Source: DASUNP01 sp963728545 (lineage in GTDB: Bacteria; Acidobacteriota; Blastocatellia; UBA7656). From it: a stretch of 64,000 nucleotides of DNA. The position numbers were made by a program, and so were the translations under genes. The stretch covers positions 2,728,001-2,792,000 of the forward strand of contig CAVSKO010000003.1 of assembly GCA_963728545.1 (NCBI GenBank), in the 5' to 3' direction. The notes beneath the pieces are model-generated. The model was not told the origin of the DNA, searched no databases, and saw nothing but the letters and a program-made list of their open reading frames with translations. Below, in pieces: positions 28,505-37,825 of this stretch (its first letter is position 1; each line of letters starts with the position of its first letter).

Positions 28505-31500
28505 TCAGCGGGGCAACCTGGGCCTGCGTACAATAATGCTGAAATTCGCCGCGCTCATGTCTTCCCCCATTCTTCCCTGGTTGTCGTAAGCCCTCACGCG
28601 TATTCGACCTTTCTTGGTCTGCGCAATGGGCACCGACCACAAGTAGCTTCTCGCGGTCGCCGAAACGTTGGAATCGACATCGCTCCAGGTACTCCCGCCG
28701 TCGAGCGAGAGCTGTATGGCGTGCCTGACTATGGAGTTGCCCGTCGCCGTCCAGGTGATCGTGTATACCAATCCGCCCGTCAGACTTTCATTCGTGTTGG
28801 GAGCTGTTAAGTTGACTGTCGGCGCGGCCGAAGAGACTACTGTGATCGTTGTTTCGGCGCTTGCGGTCGCGCCCTGATTGTCTGTTACCGTCAGCCTCGC
28901 AGTATAAGTCCCTGTCGTCTGGTAGGTGTTTGCAGGGTTCGGCTGTGATGACGTGTTGCCGTTGCCAAACGTCCAGCTGTAAGAAGCTATAGTTCCGTCA
29001 GGGTCGGAAGCAGAAGATGTGAAATTGACTGCCAGCGGAGCCGCGCCTGAGGTCGCCGACGCGTTGATAGTAACTTGCGGCGGCTGATTGCTTGGCGGCG
29101 CGATGTTCTTAGGAAGAATCGTGGTGTCATTCTTCAACGCGCCCGGCGAGCTGCTTAAGTATGTTGTCGGCGACAACACTATCTGGTCTATCGATAATCC
29201 GTCTTCACGCACCTGCACCCGAATAGTCTGTGGCCCTGTCGTCTGAAAATATATCTGGGGTCCCATCACGCCCACTCCCCAACCGTTGTCTTGCCAGCCC
29301 CATCCCTGTACTCCGCACCCAGAGCAGTCTTCAAGGTTCATCTCTGTTGCAGAAGTAGTCCCTATCCTGTAGGTCGCTGCCTGGCTGCTTGTGACGCTGC
29401 CCGAGAACTGTATAAAGACTGAGTCATTGGCCCACTGGTCATTTTGAGCTTTGCCTCTAATCCACAAGCGGTAGGCTGTGTTGGCCTGCGCGCTGAAGGT
29501 CATCTCGAAGTAATTGGTCGGGTTTGCAAGCGCGGTGGTCCGTTTTGCCGCCCCCTGATCGGGATTATGTATGCGTGCCCCGCCTGCGGCAGTTGCATCC
29601 GACACCACTTGCCAGTTGCCTACTCTCGTCGCTTCCGACGCATATAAGACTATGTTGCCGTTCGTTGGCGGGGGAGAGGTTGAGCCGGTCACGGTGACGG
29701 TGACGGAACTGCTGGCGGTCGCGCCGCCATTATCCGTGACAGTGACGCGTGCAGTGAATGTGCCTGCGCTCTGATAAACATGCGACGGCGCGGCTACCGT
29801 CGAAGAGCCGCTGTCACCGAAGTCCCAGCTATAAGCCGCTATGACACCATCCGGGTCCGTCGCGTTAGAAGCGAAGCTAACCGTAAGAGGCGCGCTTCCC
29901 GAAATCGGGGTCGCAGATGCGCTCACAACCGGAGGCTGGTTTGACGGAGGTTGCTCGCCGAGCGCCACTTGAATCGCATCAATGTCTGCCCCGATATCGC
30001 GGCCATCGGTCCCGCCATTCTTATACGGGCTTGAAGAAACAAGGCGATAATTGCCGCCCGCGTAATCTACAAACCCAATTTCGCTCATGCTTGCCGGGAA
30101 AAAGTTTCCCGCCGGGTATACTGAGGACGGCCCGGCTACGAGGACGTTCTTAGAAAAAGCAGACAAAGGAAAGTAGTAGTTGAGCGTCGTATTTCCAACC
30201 CCGAAACCCGAACCCATTATGCCATAGTCGTTATGAGGAGTAAGGTTGTTGGTGTAAACGAAACCTGTATGCGGCGAGCCGTCGGCTGTCACTATGTTGG
30301 AGGCCTGAAACGCGGTGTTGTGATCTATTTGAACGTTGATGGTCGCATCTATCACCTGGAACAGTCTGCCGTTCCCCCCCCAACGTGTTCCGCCGATATC
30401 GGCGAACAGATTGTTTCGCACTTTGATCCGCTGAGTCTGCTGGCAGGGTTGAAGGTCATCGCGGCCTATGAAGTTTATGCCCGCGGCCGAATGACGCACG
30501 ATGTTATTTGTAAAGGTCACATCCTGCACAACGGACCACGGCGCTGTCCCTTCCTGATTCCTCACGGTGAACTGGATTGCGAAGCCTACCTGCGCATCGA
30601 GCCAGCAATGTTCGAAGACGTTGCCGTTTATGAGGACTCGCTGCGCATTCTTCAGCTCGAAGATATTCTTTACAGACCAGGCGATGCCCGTGTAGTTTGG
30701 CTCGGTTCGGGACCAGGACAAAGGCTTCGAACAGAGGTTTCGCTGGAATTCAATATCTGACGGAACGAGGTTGGCTACCTTCGGGTCTGCGCCGCCGAAC
30801 ATCACATTCTCTCCAGCGCCTTCTAAATAGTTGTTCACAATTTTGAAAGGCCCAGGGCCGTTCCAACCGCAAATGGCCTGTGTATCGAATCCGACACCAT
30901 GACAGTTTGCAATGTAAGAATCTATGATTGCAGTCGAGGCGCTGTTGAGCGCGACGCCTCGCGAAACGTTCCCCGTGGCATTGCCATGAATGTAGCAGCG
31001 ATCAATAACAAGGTCGTGCGGGACCAGGCTCAGAGAGTTTTGAGCACTGCCGCCATCACCCAGGTTCACTATCCCAAAATTGTTTGTGACGCCCGCAGCA
31101 ATCCCAAACTCGACGCCGACGAAACGGTAGTGATGCGCTCCGGGCGCAGTTTTTATCGCAGGCCCGCTGTCAGGCGTGACCACCTTGGGCATCGCGGACG
31201 AATGTGACGAGTTTACACGAGCGCCTTCTGCGGGGATGCCCGCTAGATTCGACGTGCGAATAACAATCCAGTTGCTCCCGGTCTTGACCGGCAGCGTGAA
31301 ATTTCCGGTGAAGACTGCGCCCGCCTGTAGCACTATCGTATCGCCGGGCTGCGCCGCGTTGAGCGCCGCTTGAAGGTCGCCGCCTGCGTTCAGATTAAAG
31401 ACCCCGCCCGTGACGGTCGGGTGTGTCGTGTTAAGGTATACGCGCGGCAGCTCGGGCTGGCTTGCGCTCTGCGCAAAAACTGCCCTGCTTATGATCGATG

Positions 31501-31576
31501 ATCTGTCGCTCAGAACTTGAACTGAAATTAGTATGGCGAGAATGACCAGAAAAGAAATAATAAAAGACCGTTTCAT
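28505..31576 (-). CDS. Large secreted beta-helix protein with two PKD domains (paralog 3)
   Basis: This 1023-residue protein has a signal sequence (IISFLVILAILISVQVLS). Residues about 50-545 form the beta-helix shared with the other two paralogs. Next come a PKD domain (VSFASNATDPDGVIAAYSWD), a carbohydrate-binding-like sandwich with LEDCSGCGVQGWGWQDNGWG, a second PKD domain (SASDPDGTIASYSWTFGNG) and a C-terminal Ig-like region. PKD domains usually mediate surface or polysaccharide contacts. GAGGA lies 11 bases ahead of the ATG, a sigma54-type promoter at 31825-31841 precedes it and a terminator follows, so it is probably its own transcription unit. Confidence 0.8.
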   Translation of the reverse strand: MKRSFIISFLVILAILISVQVLSDRSSIISRAVFAQSASQPELPRVYLNTTHPTVTGGVFNLNAGGDLQAALNAAQPGDTIVLQAGAVFTGNFTLPVKTGSNWIVIRTSNLAGIPAEGARVNSSHSSAMPKVVTPDSGPAIKTAPGAHHYRFVGVEFGIAAGVTNNFGIVNLGDGGSAQNSLSLVPHDLVIDRCYIHGNATGNVSRGVALNSASTAIIDSYIANCHGVGFDTQAICGWNGPGPFKIVNNYLEGAGENVMFGGADPKVANLVPSDIEFQRNLCSKPLSWSRTEPNYTGIAWSVKNIFELKNAQRVLINGNVFEHCWLDAQVGFAIQFTVRNQEGTAPWSVVQDVTFTNNIVRHSAAGINFIGRDDLQPCQQTQRIKVRNNLFADIGGTRWGGNGRLFQVIDATINVQIDHNTAFQASNIVTADGSPHTGFVYTNNLTPHNDYGIMGSGFGVGNTTLNYYFPLSAFSKNVLVAGPSSVYPAGNFFPASMSEIGFVDYAGGNYRLVSSSPYKNGGTDGRDIGADIDAIQVALGEQPPSNQPPVVSASATPISGSAPLTVSFASNATDPDGVIAAYSWDFGDSGSSTVAAPSHVYQSAGTFTARVTVTDNGGATASSSVTVTVTGSTSPPPTNGNIVLYASEATRVGNWQVVSDATAAGGARIHNPDQGAAKRTTALANPTNYFEMTFSAQANTAYRLWIRGKAQNDQWANDSVFIQFSGSVTSSQAATYRIGTTSATEMNLEDCSGCGVQGWGWQDNGWGVGVMGPQIYFQTTGPQTIRVQVREDGLSIDQIVLSPTTYLSSSPGALKNDTTILPKNIAPPSNQPPQVTINASATSGAAPLAVNFTSSASDPDGTIASYSWTFGNGNTSSQPNPANTYQTTGTYTARLTVTDNQGATASAETTITVVSSAAPTVNLTAPNTNESLTGGLVYTITWTATGNSIVRHAIQLSLDGGSTWSDVDSNVSATARSYLWSVPIAQTKKGRIRVRAYDNQGRMGEDMSAANFSIIVRRPRLPR

Positions 31577-32057
31577 TTTTTATTTTTCCTCAACCCTTGC
31601 GCAAAAAGAGACACGAATACCAACGCGAGGAGGCAGACAACTACTCACAACTCCACCCGGCGGAGAAGAACCTGAAATTGCCGAATCGATGAAGAAGGGG
31701 CCAGGCCGTGAGCTTTTACTGAGGGGCAGTAATCAAGATCAAAGTTCCGTAGTCACGAACCTGTGCTAAGGGTACTACAAGGGGCTACTCACTTCGGGGC
31801 TTAGTCCTGCTTGAGAGGCACTGATTGCAAAGCGTGTGCCTTTTGGTTTTATCTTTTACAGAGGGGTTTTGAAGCGGCTCGATACGACGATATGTTCGGA
31901 CGCACTCTCGATACTCTCGAAAGTTGCCTTATTCGGCGCGCACTTTTAGATCAACGAAAAAATAGTAGGCATTACAGGGGATGCAGTAACAGAATTATTC
32001 TTAAGACGCATTGCGCCGTCGTGGGCTTTTGTGGGTCATAGCAAGGTGAACCAGTTG
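31577..32057 (-). promoter_or_regulatory. 480-base upstream region of the beta-helix/PKD gene
   Basis: No coding sequence is credible. The region contains a sigma54-type promoter (31825-31841), leaving a leader of about 240 bases. I recognise no riboswitch in the leader. Confidence 0.5.
31825..31841 (-). promoter_or_regulatory. Sigma54 (-24/-12) promoter
   Basis: The minus strand reads AAGGCACACGCTTTGCA. GG and GC are separated by exactly 10 bases, with GGCAC at -24 and TTGCA at -12, close to the TGGCAC-N5-TTGC consensus. It points at the beta-helix/PKD gene. A sigma54 activator is encoded at 43475-46094. Confidence 0.65.
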
Positions 32058-34445
32058 TTACATAACACCCCATCTTGTGAATGCCGGGCCTATTGGAGTT
32101 CGTAACGGGACTTCGTCGGTTTCCAGAGAGCCTCCGCGAATCAGGCAGGCGCGAGTCACCTTGTTATTAACGAACCGGGCCCAGGCCAGCGATTCCGGAG
32201 CGGAGACGGACCCGAATTCGCTCTCGCCACAGGCTGCGTCGAGGACCACCACATCTAACACGCTACCGGAATAGATTTTGAATCTGGTTTTATAGGCGTT
32301 CTCTACACTATGCTCAATGCGAAACGTCCTCTTGCCAGCCGACGGCATGATGAAGGTGGCGAATTCTTGCGGCCCCGTGGCCTCAATTTCGAAATGAGCA
32401 ACTAAAGCAGGCTCGCGCCGGCCATAGCCGCGCGAAACCCAACCTTGTACTACGCTGGCATGAGGCAGTGACTGGCCGAACACGGCGATATTCAGCCTTC
32501 CGCCTCCGGGCTCGGATACTATTACCCGGTTACCGTCGGCAATCGCCGAGCAGCCTGGGGCGAGGTGATATGTAATCGCGTAGCGGTGGTGATCAAGCGC
32601 AGCGAGAGTGTCGCGCACGACCAGATAGGGCGAAGGCTCTTCAAACCCGCCTTGCTCGCCGTCCGCCTTCACAAACAGTATTGACCGTTGATGCCTAACC
32701 GCATCGGTCAGCCGCTCGTAGCCGGAATGCGAGCCTTCGAAGTAGTCATAGCCGTTGCCTGCGAAAAAGCCGCGTATGTTCGCCCCGGCGACGCGGCTCC
32801 ATGAGAAAGGGCCTGCGGGAAGTGATTGCGACTGGCCGTCCACAGTGATTGTGTTATGCGCTTCAGTAGCTCGGAACTCGTCGCGCGCTTGCGAGTCGCC
32901 CGTGTAGGTAAATGTGCCAGGATCGACCAGCCATGTTTTGCCCAACGCGGCGAATTCGAACGAGAGCGCGTCCGCATGCGCGTGCCCGCAGGCGAGTGCG
33001 CCATGTGGCCCACAATCTACGACAACGGAGCTGGAGTCGTCGGCCCAGCCGTCGCGCATTACGTAATAGCCGCTTGCTTTGAACGCGCGGGAACACTGAT
33101 TGGAAGGCTCGCTCTTGAGATCGTCGTAGCGACTGAGGCCGTCTGGTCCCAACAACCAGAGAAGCTCAGCCGGAGCCTTGCCCGCGACCGCTTTCAAATC
33201 CCCGCGACCGAAAATGGCTGCGCCCGTGGCGAGCGTGTCTCTAAAATCATCCGTCGCGCGGTCGCCCAGTTTTATCAACTGTCCCCCATCGTCATCGCCT
33301 ATGAGGGGCGTCGAGCCGTCGGGCCTGGTTATCCACATCAGGTGGTCGATCAGGTCGGCAAGCTTCCACTCGACTTCCGCCGGTAAGCCGACCCCGCTTG
33401 CGCCGGCAAGCATGACCAGGTGCATGTAAAAGTCCGTAGTGTAACGGTGGTAGTAAGATGACTGCTCGAAATATACTCCATCATCCCGCACCTGAGTCTG
33501 AAGCTGCTCAAGAAGCACGCCGAGCCCCTTCTTGCGCCAGTTCGCGGCGCGCTTGAGTTCGGGCAATGCCGTGCCGATGTAGAAAAGGGCGAGCGCTTCG
33601 CCGGTCAAATGTGTATTGGGACTGAAGTAGTGCGAGAGGTACAGCTCCAGGTGACGCCCATGCGCTATCAGGTGCTTGAGCAATCGCATGACGAACCGCG
33701 TGGTCAGCTGTGGCGAGCCTGCAAACATGTGTAAGGCCCACAGCCAGGATATTGAGCGGAAGCCGACTTCCAGGCTGCTCGACCAGTTGATGCCTTTGCC
33801 CGGAGGGTTAGAGTCCATCCACGACGTTGCCTGCGCGACGAATACGGAGGCAAACCATTCATTGCCCGTCAGCCAGTAAGCCTGGCCGAGGGTGACGAAA
33901 TGCTGGTGACGGTTCAGCTCCCAGGTGATCTTTTTGTCGCCCGCCACTTCCGGGTTAAGGTAATCGATCTGGCTCCAGTGATCGAGCGTGGTGCGCTTGC
34001 CCGACTCAGGTTCCAGGTGCCAGTCTATGGGGACTCCAAAGCTCAAATCTGAATGGCCAAGCAGGTCGAACTTTCCATGCGCCGCTCGGTGTGCGCGTTC
34101 TATTAAGGCGTTGTGCTCGTCCGAAAACCGCTGTTCCATTATGAGGGCGATCTCCTTACGGTGGCCTAGCGAGGGGAAAAAGTAATTGGGGCGGCAGTAG
34201 CTTGAGGTAACTACCGACGCCATGATGCGATTATGTATGTAAGCGGCAGTGTCGGCAGCCGAGTAGTCGCGCTGCCCGCGCTTGATCGCGCCGAAGAATC
34301 GGCTGTCACTCAACTCTCCCGTCCCTAAACCGAATAAGCGCTCGCATACTTTGAAGCCTTCTTGACGGCCGCGATAGCTAATTTCACGCATAGTTTTTCC
34401 CCGCAGCTTTTTCAGCCTTAGAACCGCCTTATTCATCAGTGTCAT
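32058..34445 (-). CDS. Heparinase II/III-family polysaccharide lyase-like protein
   Basis: This 795-residue protein has an N-terminal alpha/alpha-toroid part (HFVTLGQAYWLTGNEW, LELYLSHYFSPNTHLTGEA, SSYYHRYTTDFYMHLV). The C-terminal beta-sandwich starts near ALACGHAHADALSFE and has DPGTFTYTGD and EAHNTITVDGQSQ. The Tyr/His residues in these motifs match the catalytic surroundings of heparinase II/III and alginate oligo-lyase families. It probably cleaves uronic acid polymers, fitting the GDP-mannuronate enzyme in the locus. I see no clear signal peptide. The ATG overlaps the GT2 stop (ATGA), so the two are coupled. Confidence 0.8.
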   Translation of the reverse strand: MTLMNKAVLRLKKLRGKTMREISYRGRQEGFKVCERLFGLGTGELSDSRFFGAIKRGQRDYSAADTAAYIHNRIMASVVTSSYCRPNYFFPSLGHRKEIALIMEQRFSDEHNALIERAHRAAHGKFDLLGHSDLSFGVPIDWHLEPESGKRTTLDHWSQIDYLNPEVAGDKKITWELNRHQHFVTLGQAYWLTGNEWFASVFVAQATSWMDSNPPGKGINWSSSLEVGFRSISWLWALHMFAGSPQLTTRFVMRLLKHLIAHGRHLELYLSHYFSPNTHLTGEALALFYIGTALPELKRAANWRKKGLGVLLEQLQTQVRDDGVYFEQSSYYHRYTTDFYMHLVMLAGASGVGLPAEVEWKLADLIDHLMWITRPDGSTPLIGDDDGGQLIKLGDRATDDFRDTLATGAAIFGRGDLKAVAGKAPAELLWLLGPDGLSRYDDLKSEPSNQCSRAFKASGYYVMRDGWADDSSSVVVDCGPHGALACGHAHADALSFEFAALGKTWLVDPGTFTYTGDSQARDEFRATEAHNTITVDGQSQSLPAGPFSWSRVAGANIRGFFAGNGYDYFEGSHSGYERLTDAVRHQRSILFVKADGEQGGFEEPSPYLVVRDTLAALDHHRYAITYHLAPGCSAIADGNRVIVSEPGGGRLNIAVFGQSLPHASVVQGWVSRGYGRREPALVAHFEIEATGPQEFATFIMPSAGKRTFRIEHSVENAYKTRFKIYSGSVLDVVVLDAACGESEFGSVSAPESLAWARFVNNKVTRACLIRGGSLETDEVPLRTPIGPAFTRWGVM

Positions 34446-35608
34446 CCCCCTTCCGACGGGCTGGCTTCGCGCAAAGGCTCCCAGGTGACGTGGGCCTCGC
34501 CGCGCATAAATTTTGCGAACGCGACGACCGAAGCGGCATTTGCGAGCGCAAAATAATAAGGGAGCGCAAGCGGGCCGATCTTTAGTCCCGCTTTGTTTGA
34601 GGCCCAGCCGACAAGGGCCGCCAGATAGAACGTTGATTGAGCGAAGAAGATCAGCCGGTAGAATTCTGAAGCGTTGATCAAAAACAGGTTTGACGCAAAG
34701 AGCGTCACCATAAACAGCGGCGCGGCGTAACGCATAACTTTGTGCGAGATCATCTGCAGCGCATAGATCCCGTGCTTGAGCGGGTTGAGCACTTCGCGGT
34801 ATCGCCCGAGCGCGCTCATAGTCTGCTCGATCACGCGCACGCGCATGCGGAATTCATCTTTGCCGCGCTTGTTTGTGTTCTCGGTCGCGACTGCTTCCGG
34901 GTCGTACACAGTCCTCATGCCCTGCAAATGGATCACGGTTGCGATGACGAAATCGCTGCTCATGTCGAGCGCGATCCGCGCGTAGTTACTGCGCCTGACG
35001 GCGTACAAACATCCGCTCACGCCTATCAACGATCCCAGGCGACTTTCACATCCTTTCAAGAATATTTCGTAGCCCCAATACGAGCGGCAGCCTTTACCCA
35101 CGGCCGCATCCGACCCGCTTACATAAACCAGTCGGCCCGCCACGCAGCCGACGTCCGGGTCGGCAAAACTTCGTACGATCTTTCTAAGAGTGTCTCGCTC
35201 GTACATAGTCGTGGCATCAGAAAAGACGAGCACATTGCCCTTTGAGAACATCATCGAATGATTCTGCGCTACGCTTTTTCCGATACGCTCCGGCCTTCGG
35301 TGCAGTATCACCCCGAGGTTCTCGTAGCCTCTGACTATCTCGTCAGTGGCGTCGGTAGAGCAGTCTGAAGCCACTATGATCTCCAGCTTCTCTTTCGGGT
35401 AATCGAGCGCGAGCGTGTTTTCAATCTTTCGGGCGATGTCGCGCTCTTCATTGTAGGCGGCGATTATCACCGAGACGTTCGGTGTGATGTCGGCGCGATG
35501 GACCGGGCGTGCGAACACCCGGCTCAACAGGAAAACGAGCGCCGAGTAGCCAGCATAGGTGTAGGCCAGAAGCGCAACCGACGCTATGAAAACTATCTCT
35601 GCTCCCAT
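34442..35608 (-). CDS. Membrane GT2 glycosyltransferase (hyaluronan/cellulose-synthase-like)
   Basis: This 388-residue processive-type family 2 transferase begins with a membrane helix (IVFIASVALLAYTYAGYSALVFLL). The catalytic domain has VSVIIAAYNEERDIA, VASDCSTDATDEI, LVFSDATTMYE and GVSGCLYAVRR. Two or three C-terminal membrane helices follow (YAAPLFMVTLFASNLFLI, LPYYFALANAASVVAFAK). It transfers sugars at the membrane, possibly extending the polymer or adding a side branch. It is translationally coupled to the heparinase-family gene, and the polymerase gene ends 24 bases upstream. Confidence 0.88.
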   Translation of the reverse strand: MGAEIVFIASVALLAYTYAGYSALVFLLSRVFARPVHRADITPNVSVIIAAYNEERDIARKIENTLALDYPKEKLEIIVASDCSTDATDEIVRGYENLGVILHRRPERIGKSVAQNHSMMFSKGNVLVFSDATTMYERDTLRKIVRSFADPDVGCVAGRLVYVSGSDAAVGKGCRSYWGYEIFLKGCESRLGSLIGVSGCLYAVRRSNYARIALDMSSDFVIATVIHLQGMRTVYDPEAVATENTNKRGKDEFRMRVRVIEQTMSALGRYREVLNPLKHGIYALQMISHKVMRYAAPLFMVTLFASNLFLINASEFYRLIFFAQSTFYLAALVGWASNKAGLKIGPLALPYYFALANAASVVAFAKFMRGEAHVTWEPLREASPSEGG

Positions 35609-35632
35609 GGCTTATGCTCTCGTTGACCAGCG

Positions 35633-37036
35633 TCAGCGGTTATCGAAATCCGTTTGTTTGCCGTCGCCTATCAGAAGCGCTCCCTTTTTCTGGTGTGATT
35701 TCCAAAGCACCGCACTGACTTTTTCGCGAGGCGCTTTCGTCATAGAGTCTTTCAGCGCAATCACGCCGGACTCCGCAGCGCAAATCCTTTTAAGTGCGAC
35801 GGCGTAAGCGAGCGGGTAGTACAAAAACCAGTGGTATTGAATCGATCCGAAGCAGCTACAGACGATGTATGCGACCAGGGATGCCTGGACGGCCGCGACC
35901 AGGTAATAGATCTCCTGCCGCCCCCGGCGAAGTCCCGCGAAGTTATCCTGCTCGATTCGGCGCAACGACCGTAGCGGAGCGAAGAGCATAACCAGGTAGG
36001 CTATGAGGCCCGCCACTCCGAGTTCTGCCGATATCTCAAGGAAAGAGTTGTGCGCCCTCTGCTCGTGTATGGAATATATGGAGTAATTGCCCATGCCCAC
36101 CCCGATGACAAGATGGTTGGCCGCAACACTCGCGGCGCGTTCAAGCAAGTCTTTGCGAGCCTGAGCAGAGCCTGTCGGGTCGCTCGAGGTGTCGAATATG
36201 GAGGTTATGCGGCTCGAATACCCTACGGGCATCGCTATGAGAAAGACCATTACCACTATGCCGATGGCAAGCGCGGTCGTTGCCTTGTTACGGCGGCCCA
36301 CTTTCCACAATAGCAGCCCGGCCATTGCGACCAAGCCCAGAAACCCGCCGCGCGAAAAAGTGATGATGACGCCCATGGCGAGTATCGCGGCGCAGGCGAA
36401 ATAGGCTGCGCGCGCAAGCCCCCTGCGGGTCAACGCCAGTGCGACGGCGAGAGGGATCAACAGGTCAAGGCTGGTGGCCAGATCGTTCGGATTTTCAAAA
36501 ATCCCCCCGACCAGCCCTGTGATCCTGCCGCCCGACTCCGCCCCCATCGTGCCCAGGCCGGGGTTGCCCTGGACGTAACTGAGGATGGCAAAAAGCGAGA
36601 GAACGGTGCCGCAGATTACAACCAGCTTCAGCATAGACCTCAGCCGCTCGCGCGTGTTTATGAGGTTAATCATCAGGATGAAGATGGCCACCACCTTCAA
36701 AAACATATCCGTCAGCAGATCGGTGCTTTCGTTGGGGGAGGCGGCTACCGGGACAAACAGAATGCCGAGCGCCGTGATCGCAAGGATCATCTTCAATTCT
36801 ATGGGCCATAGGGTGAGCGGCTCTCCATGCAAGAGCTTTGAACCCACGTAAGAGAGCAGAGTGGCAATCGCGACGATTTTTATTATAGGAAATGTTCCGA
36901 AGGCTTCGGGGAACAACTCGTTTGGGCGGGCATAAAGCAGTAAAGTGAAAGCAAACAATCCGGCGAACGCCAGGCCGTGTGCGCCTCGCGCCGTTCGTCT
37001 GGCGGCAGACTTTTCAATTCGTATTGCGCTTTCCAT
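35633..37036 (-). CDS. O-antigen ligase / Wzy-type polymerase
   Basis: This 467-residue membrane protein has about 10-12 hydrophobic helices. The large periplasmic loop typical of the Wzy/WaaL family includes GGRITGLVGGIFENPNDLAT and later NHLVIGVGMGNYSIYSIHEQRAHNSFLEISAELG, with the conserved H-N-x-F/Y-L motif. In a Wzx/Wzy locus it would polymerise flipped repeat units in the periplasm. GGGGAG precedes the ATG, downstream of a GC-rich hairpin. Confidence 0.88.
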   Translation of the reverse strand: MESAIRIEKSAARRTARGAHGLAFAGLFAFTLLLYARPNELFPEAFGTFPIIKIVAIATLLSYVGSKLLHGEPLTLWPIELKMILAITALGILFVPVAASPNESTDLLTDMFLKVVAIFILMINLINTRERLRSMLKLVVICGTVLSLFAILSYVQGNPGLGTMGAESGGRITGLVGGIFENPNDLATSLDLLIPLAVALALTRRGLARAAYFACAAILAMGVIITFSRGGFLGLVAMAGLLLWKVGRRNKATTALAIGIVVMVFLIAMPVGYSSRITSIFDTSSDPTGSAQARKDLLERAASVAANHLVIGVGMGNYSIYSIHEQRAHNSFLEISAELGVAGLIAYLVMLFAPLRSLRRIEQDNFAGLRRGRQEIYYLVAAVQASLVAYIVCSCFGSIQYHWFLYYPLAYAVALKRICAAESGVIALKDSMTKAPREKVSAVLWKSHQKKGALLIGDGKQTDFDNR

Positions 37037-37054
37037 CTCTCCCCTTCGATTAAG

Positions 37055-37109
37055 AGCCCCTGCCGGGCCGGGGCTTTGACCATTCGAGCGCGGGCCTAAC
37101 GGCAGGGCT
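37055..37109 (-). promoter_or_regulatory. Possible alternative hairpins ahead of the polymerase gene
   Basis: On the minus strand AGCCCTGCCG (37100-37109) can pair with CGGCAGGGGCT (37055-37065) with one bulge. Alternatively AGCCCC (37070-37075) can pair with GGGGCT (37055-37060). The two pairings exclude each other and the shorter one ends about 19 bases before the ATG, an attenuator-like arrangement. Confidence 0.35.
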
Positions 37110-37172
37110 TAAAGACCGGCGTCATCCGGCTAATCGCTTCGACTCGCACACGGGCTTCGATACGGCCTTCCC

Positions 37173-37808
37173 TCACCCTAGCTTCCCGGCGGGCTCTCCG
37201 GCATGGCGGCTTTTAGGTTTCTCTCCCCGAACTATAGCCAGATGAGATAGGACGCTGATTACCGGCTCAAGGCTGCGACCCAGCCCATGAACCCTCTGAG
37301 CCAATTTGTTCACTTCACGCACGGGCGCGGCCGCTTCGTCCATTCCCGTAGAGGACGCATCACTCCTCATTGCGGAATAGGCTCTCCTGACCAGCGCGTG
37401 CAGGTCTGTACGACCTATCAACGTGAAGATTTTTTGGGGAGGTACGGATAGACCGATGGCCAGGCGGAGCGCGGTTTCGAGGCTGAGGTTGGTGATCATC
37501 GAACTTTGTATCTTCGACAGCAAGCCTTGATCAAAACCCGTCAACCGGCAGAACTCCGACTGCTTCATCCCTAGCTCTGCAAGCCTCTCACGCACGAAGA
37601 TCGAAAGCTGAGTCTGCTCGATTGTTCGTGAGTCTTTCATTTGGGCTCCCCAGGGGGTCGTCAAATGATTTGAGTTATACGGGATGGTTTCGGATATACC
37701 ACCCTCGCCAATCTGCTTGTCTAGTTGGACCCCTTCTTCCCCCTGGTCTACATCGCGCAGACCGGGTAGATCAGCAGGCTTCACTCTCGTCTTTTCAACA
37801 GCCAACAT
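37173..37808 (-). CDS. XRE-type helix-turn-helix regulator
   Basis: This 211-residue protein has a central HTH (ERLAELGMKQSEFCRLTGFDQGLLSKIQ, about residues 74-101) followed by LSLETALRLAIGLSVPPQKIF. The start at 37808 has a strong Shine-Dalgarno, AAGGAAG, six bases before the ATG. An internal ATG at 37640 with GGGGAG five bases ahead would give a 155-residue form, and the first 56 residues look unstructured. It lies inside the EPS locus between export and polymerase genes, so local control of EPS is likely. The target is not known. Confidence 0.7.
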   Translation of the reverse strand: MLAVEKTRVKPADLPGLRDVDQGEEGVQLDKQIGEGGISETIPYNSNHLTTPWGAQMKDSRTIEQTQLSIFVRERLAELGMKQSEFCRLTGFDQGLLSKIQSSMITNLSLETALRLAIGLSVPPQKIFTLIGRTDLHALVRRAYSAMRSDASSTGMDEAAAPVREVNKLAQRVHGLGRSLEPVISVLSHLAIVRGEKPKSRHAGEPAGKLG

Positions 37809-37825
37809 ATGATTCTTCCTTTAGG

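Noticed and set aside
31818..31830. Plus-strand GGCACTGATTGC as a sigma54 promoter
   Set aside because: GG and GC are only 8 bases apart. The overlapping minus-strand site has the correct 10.
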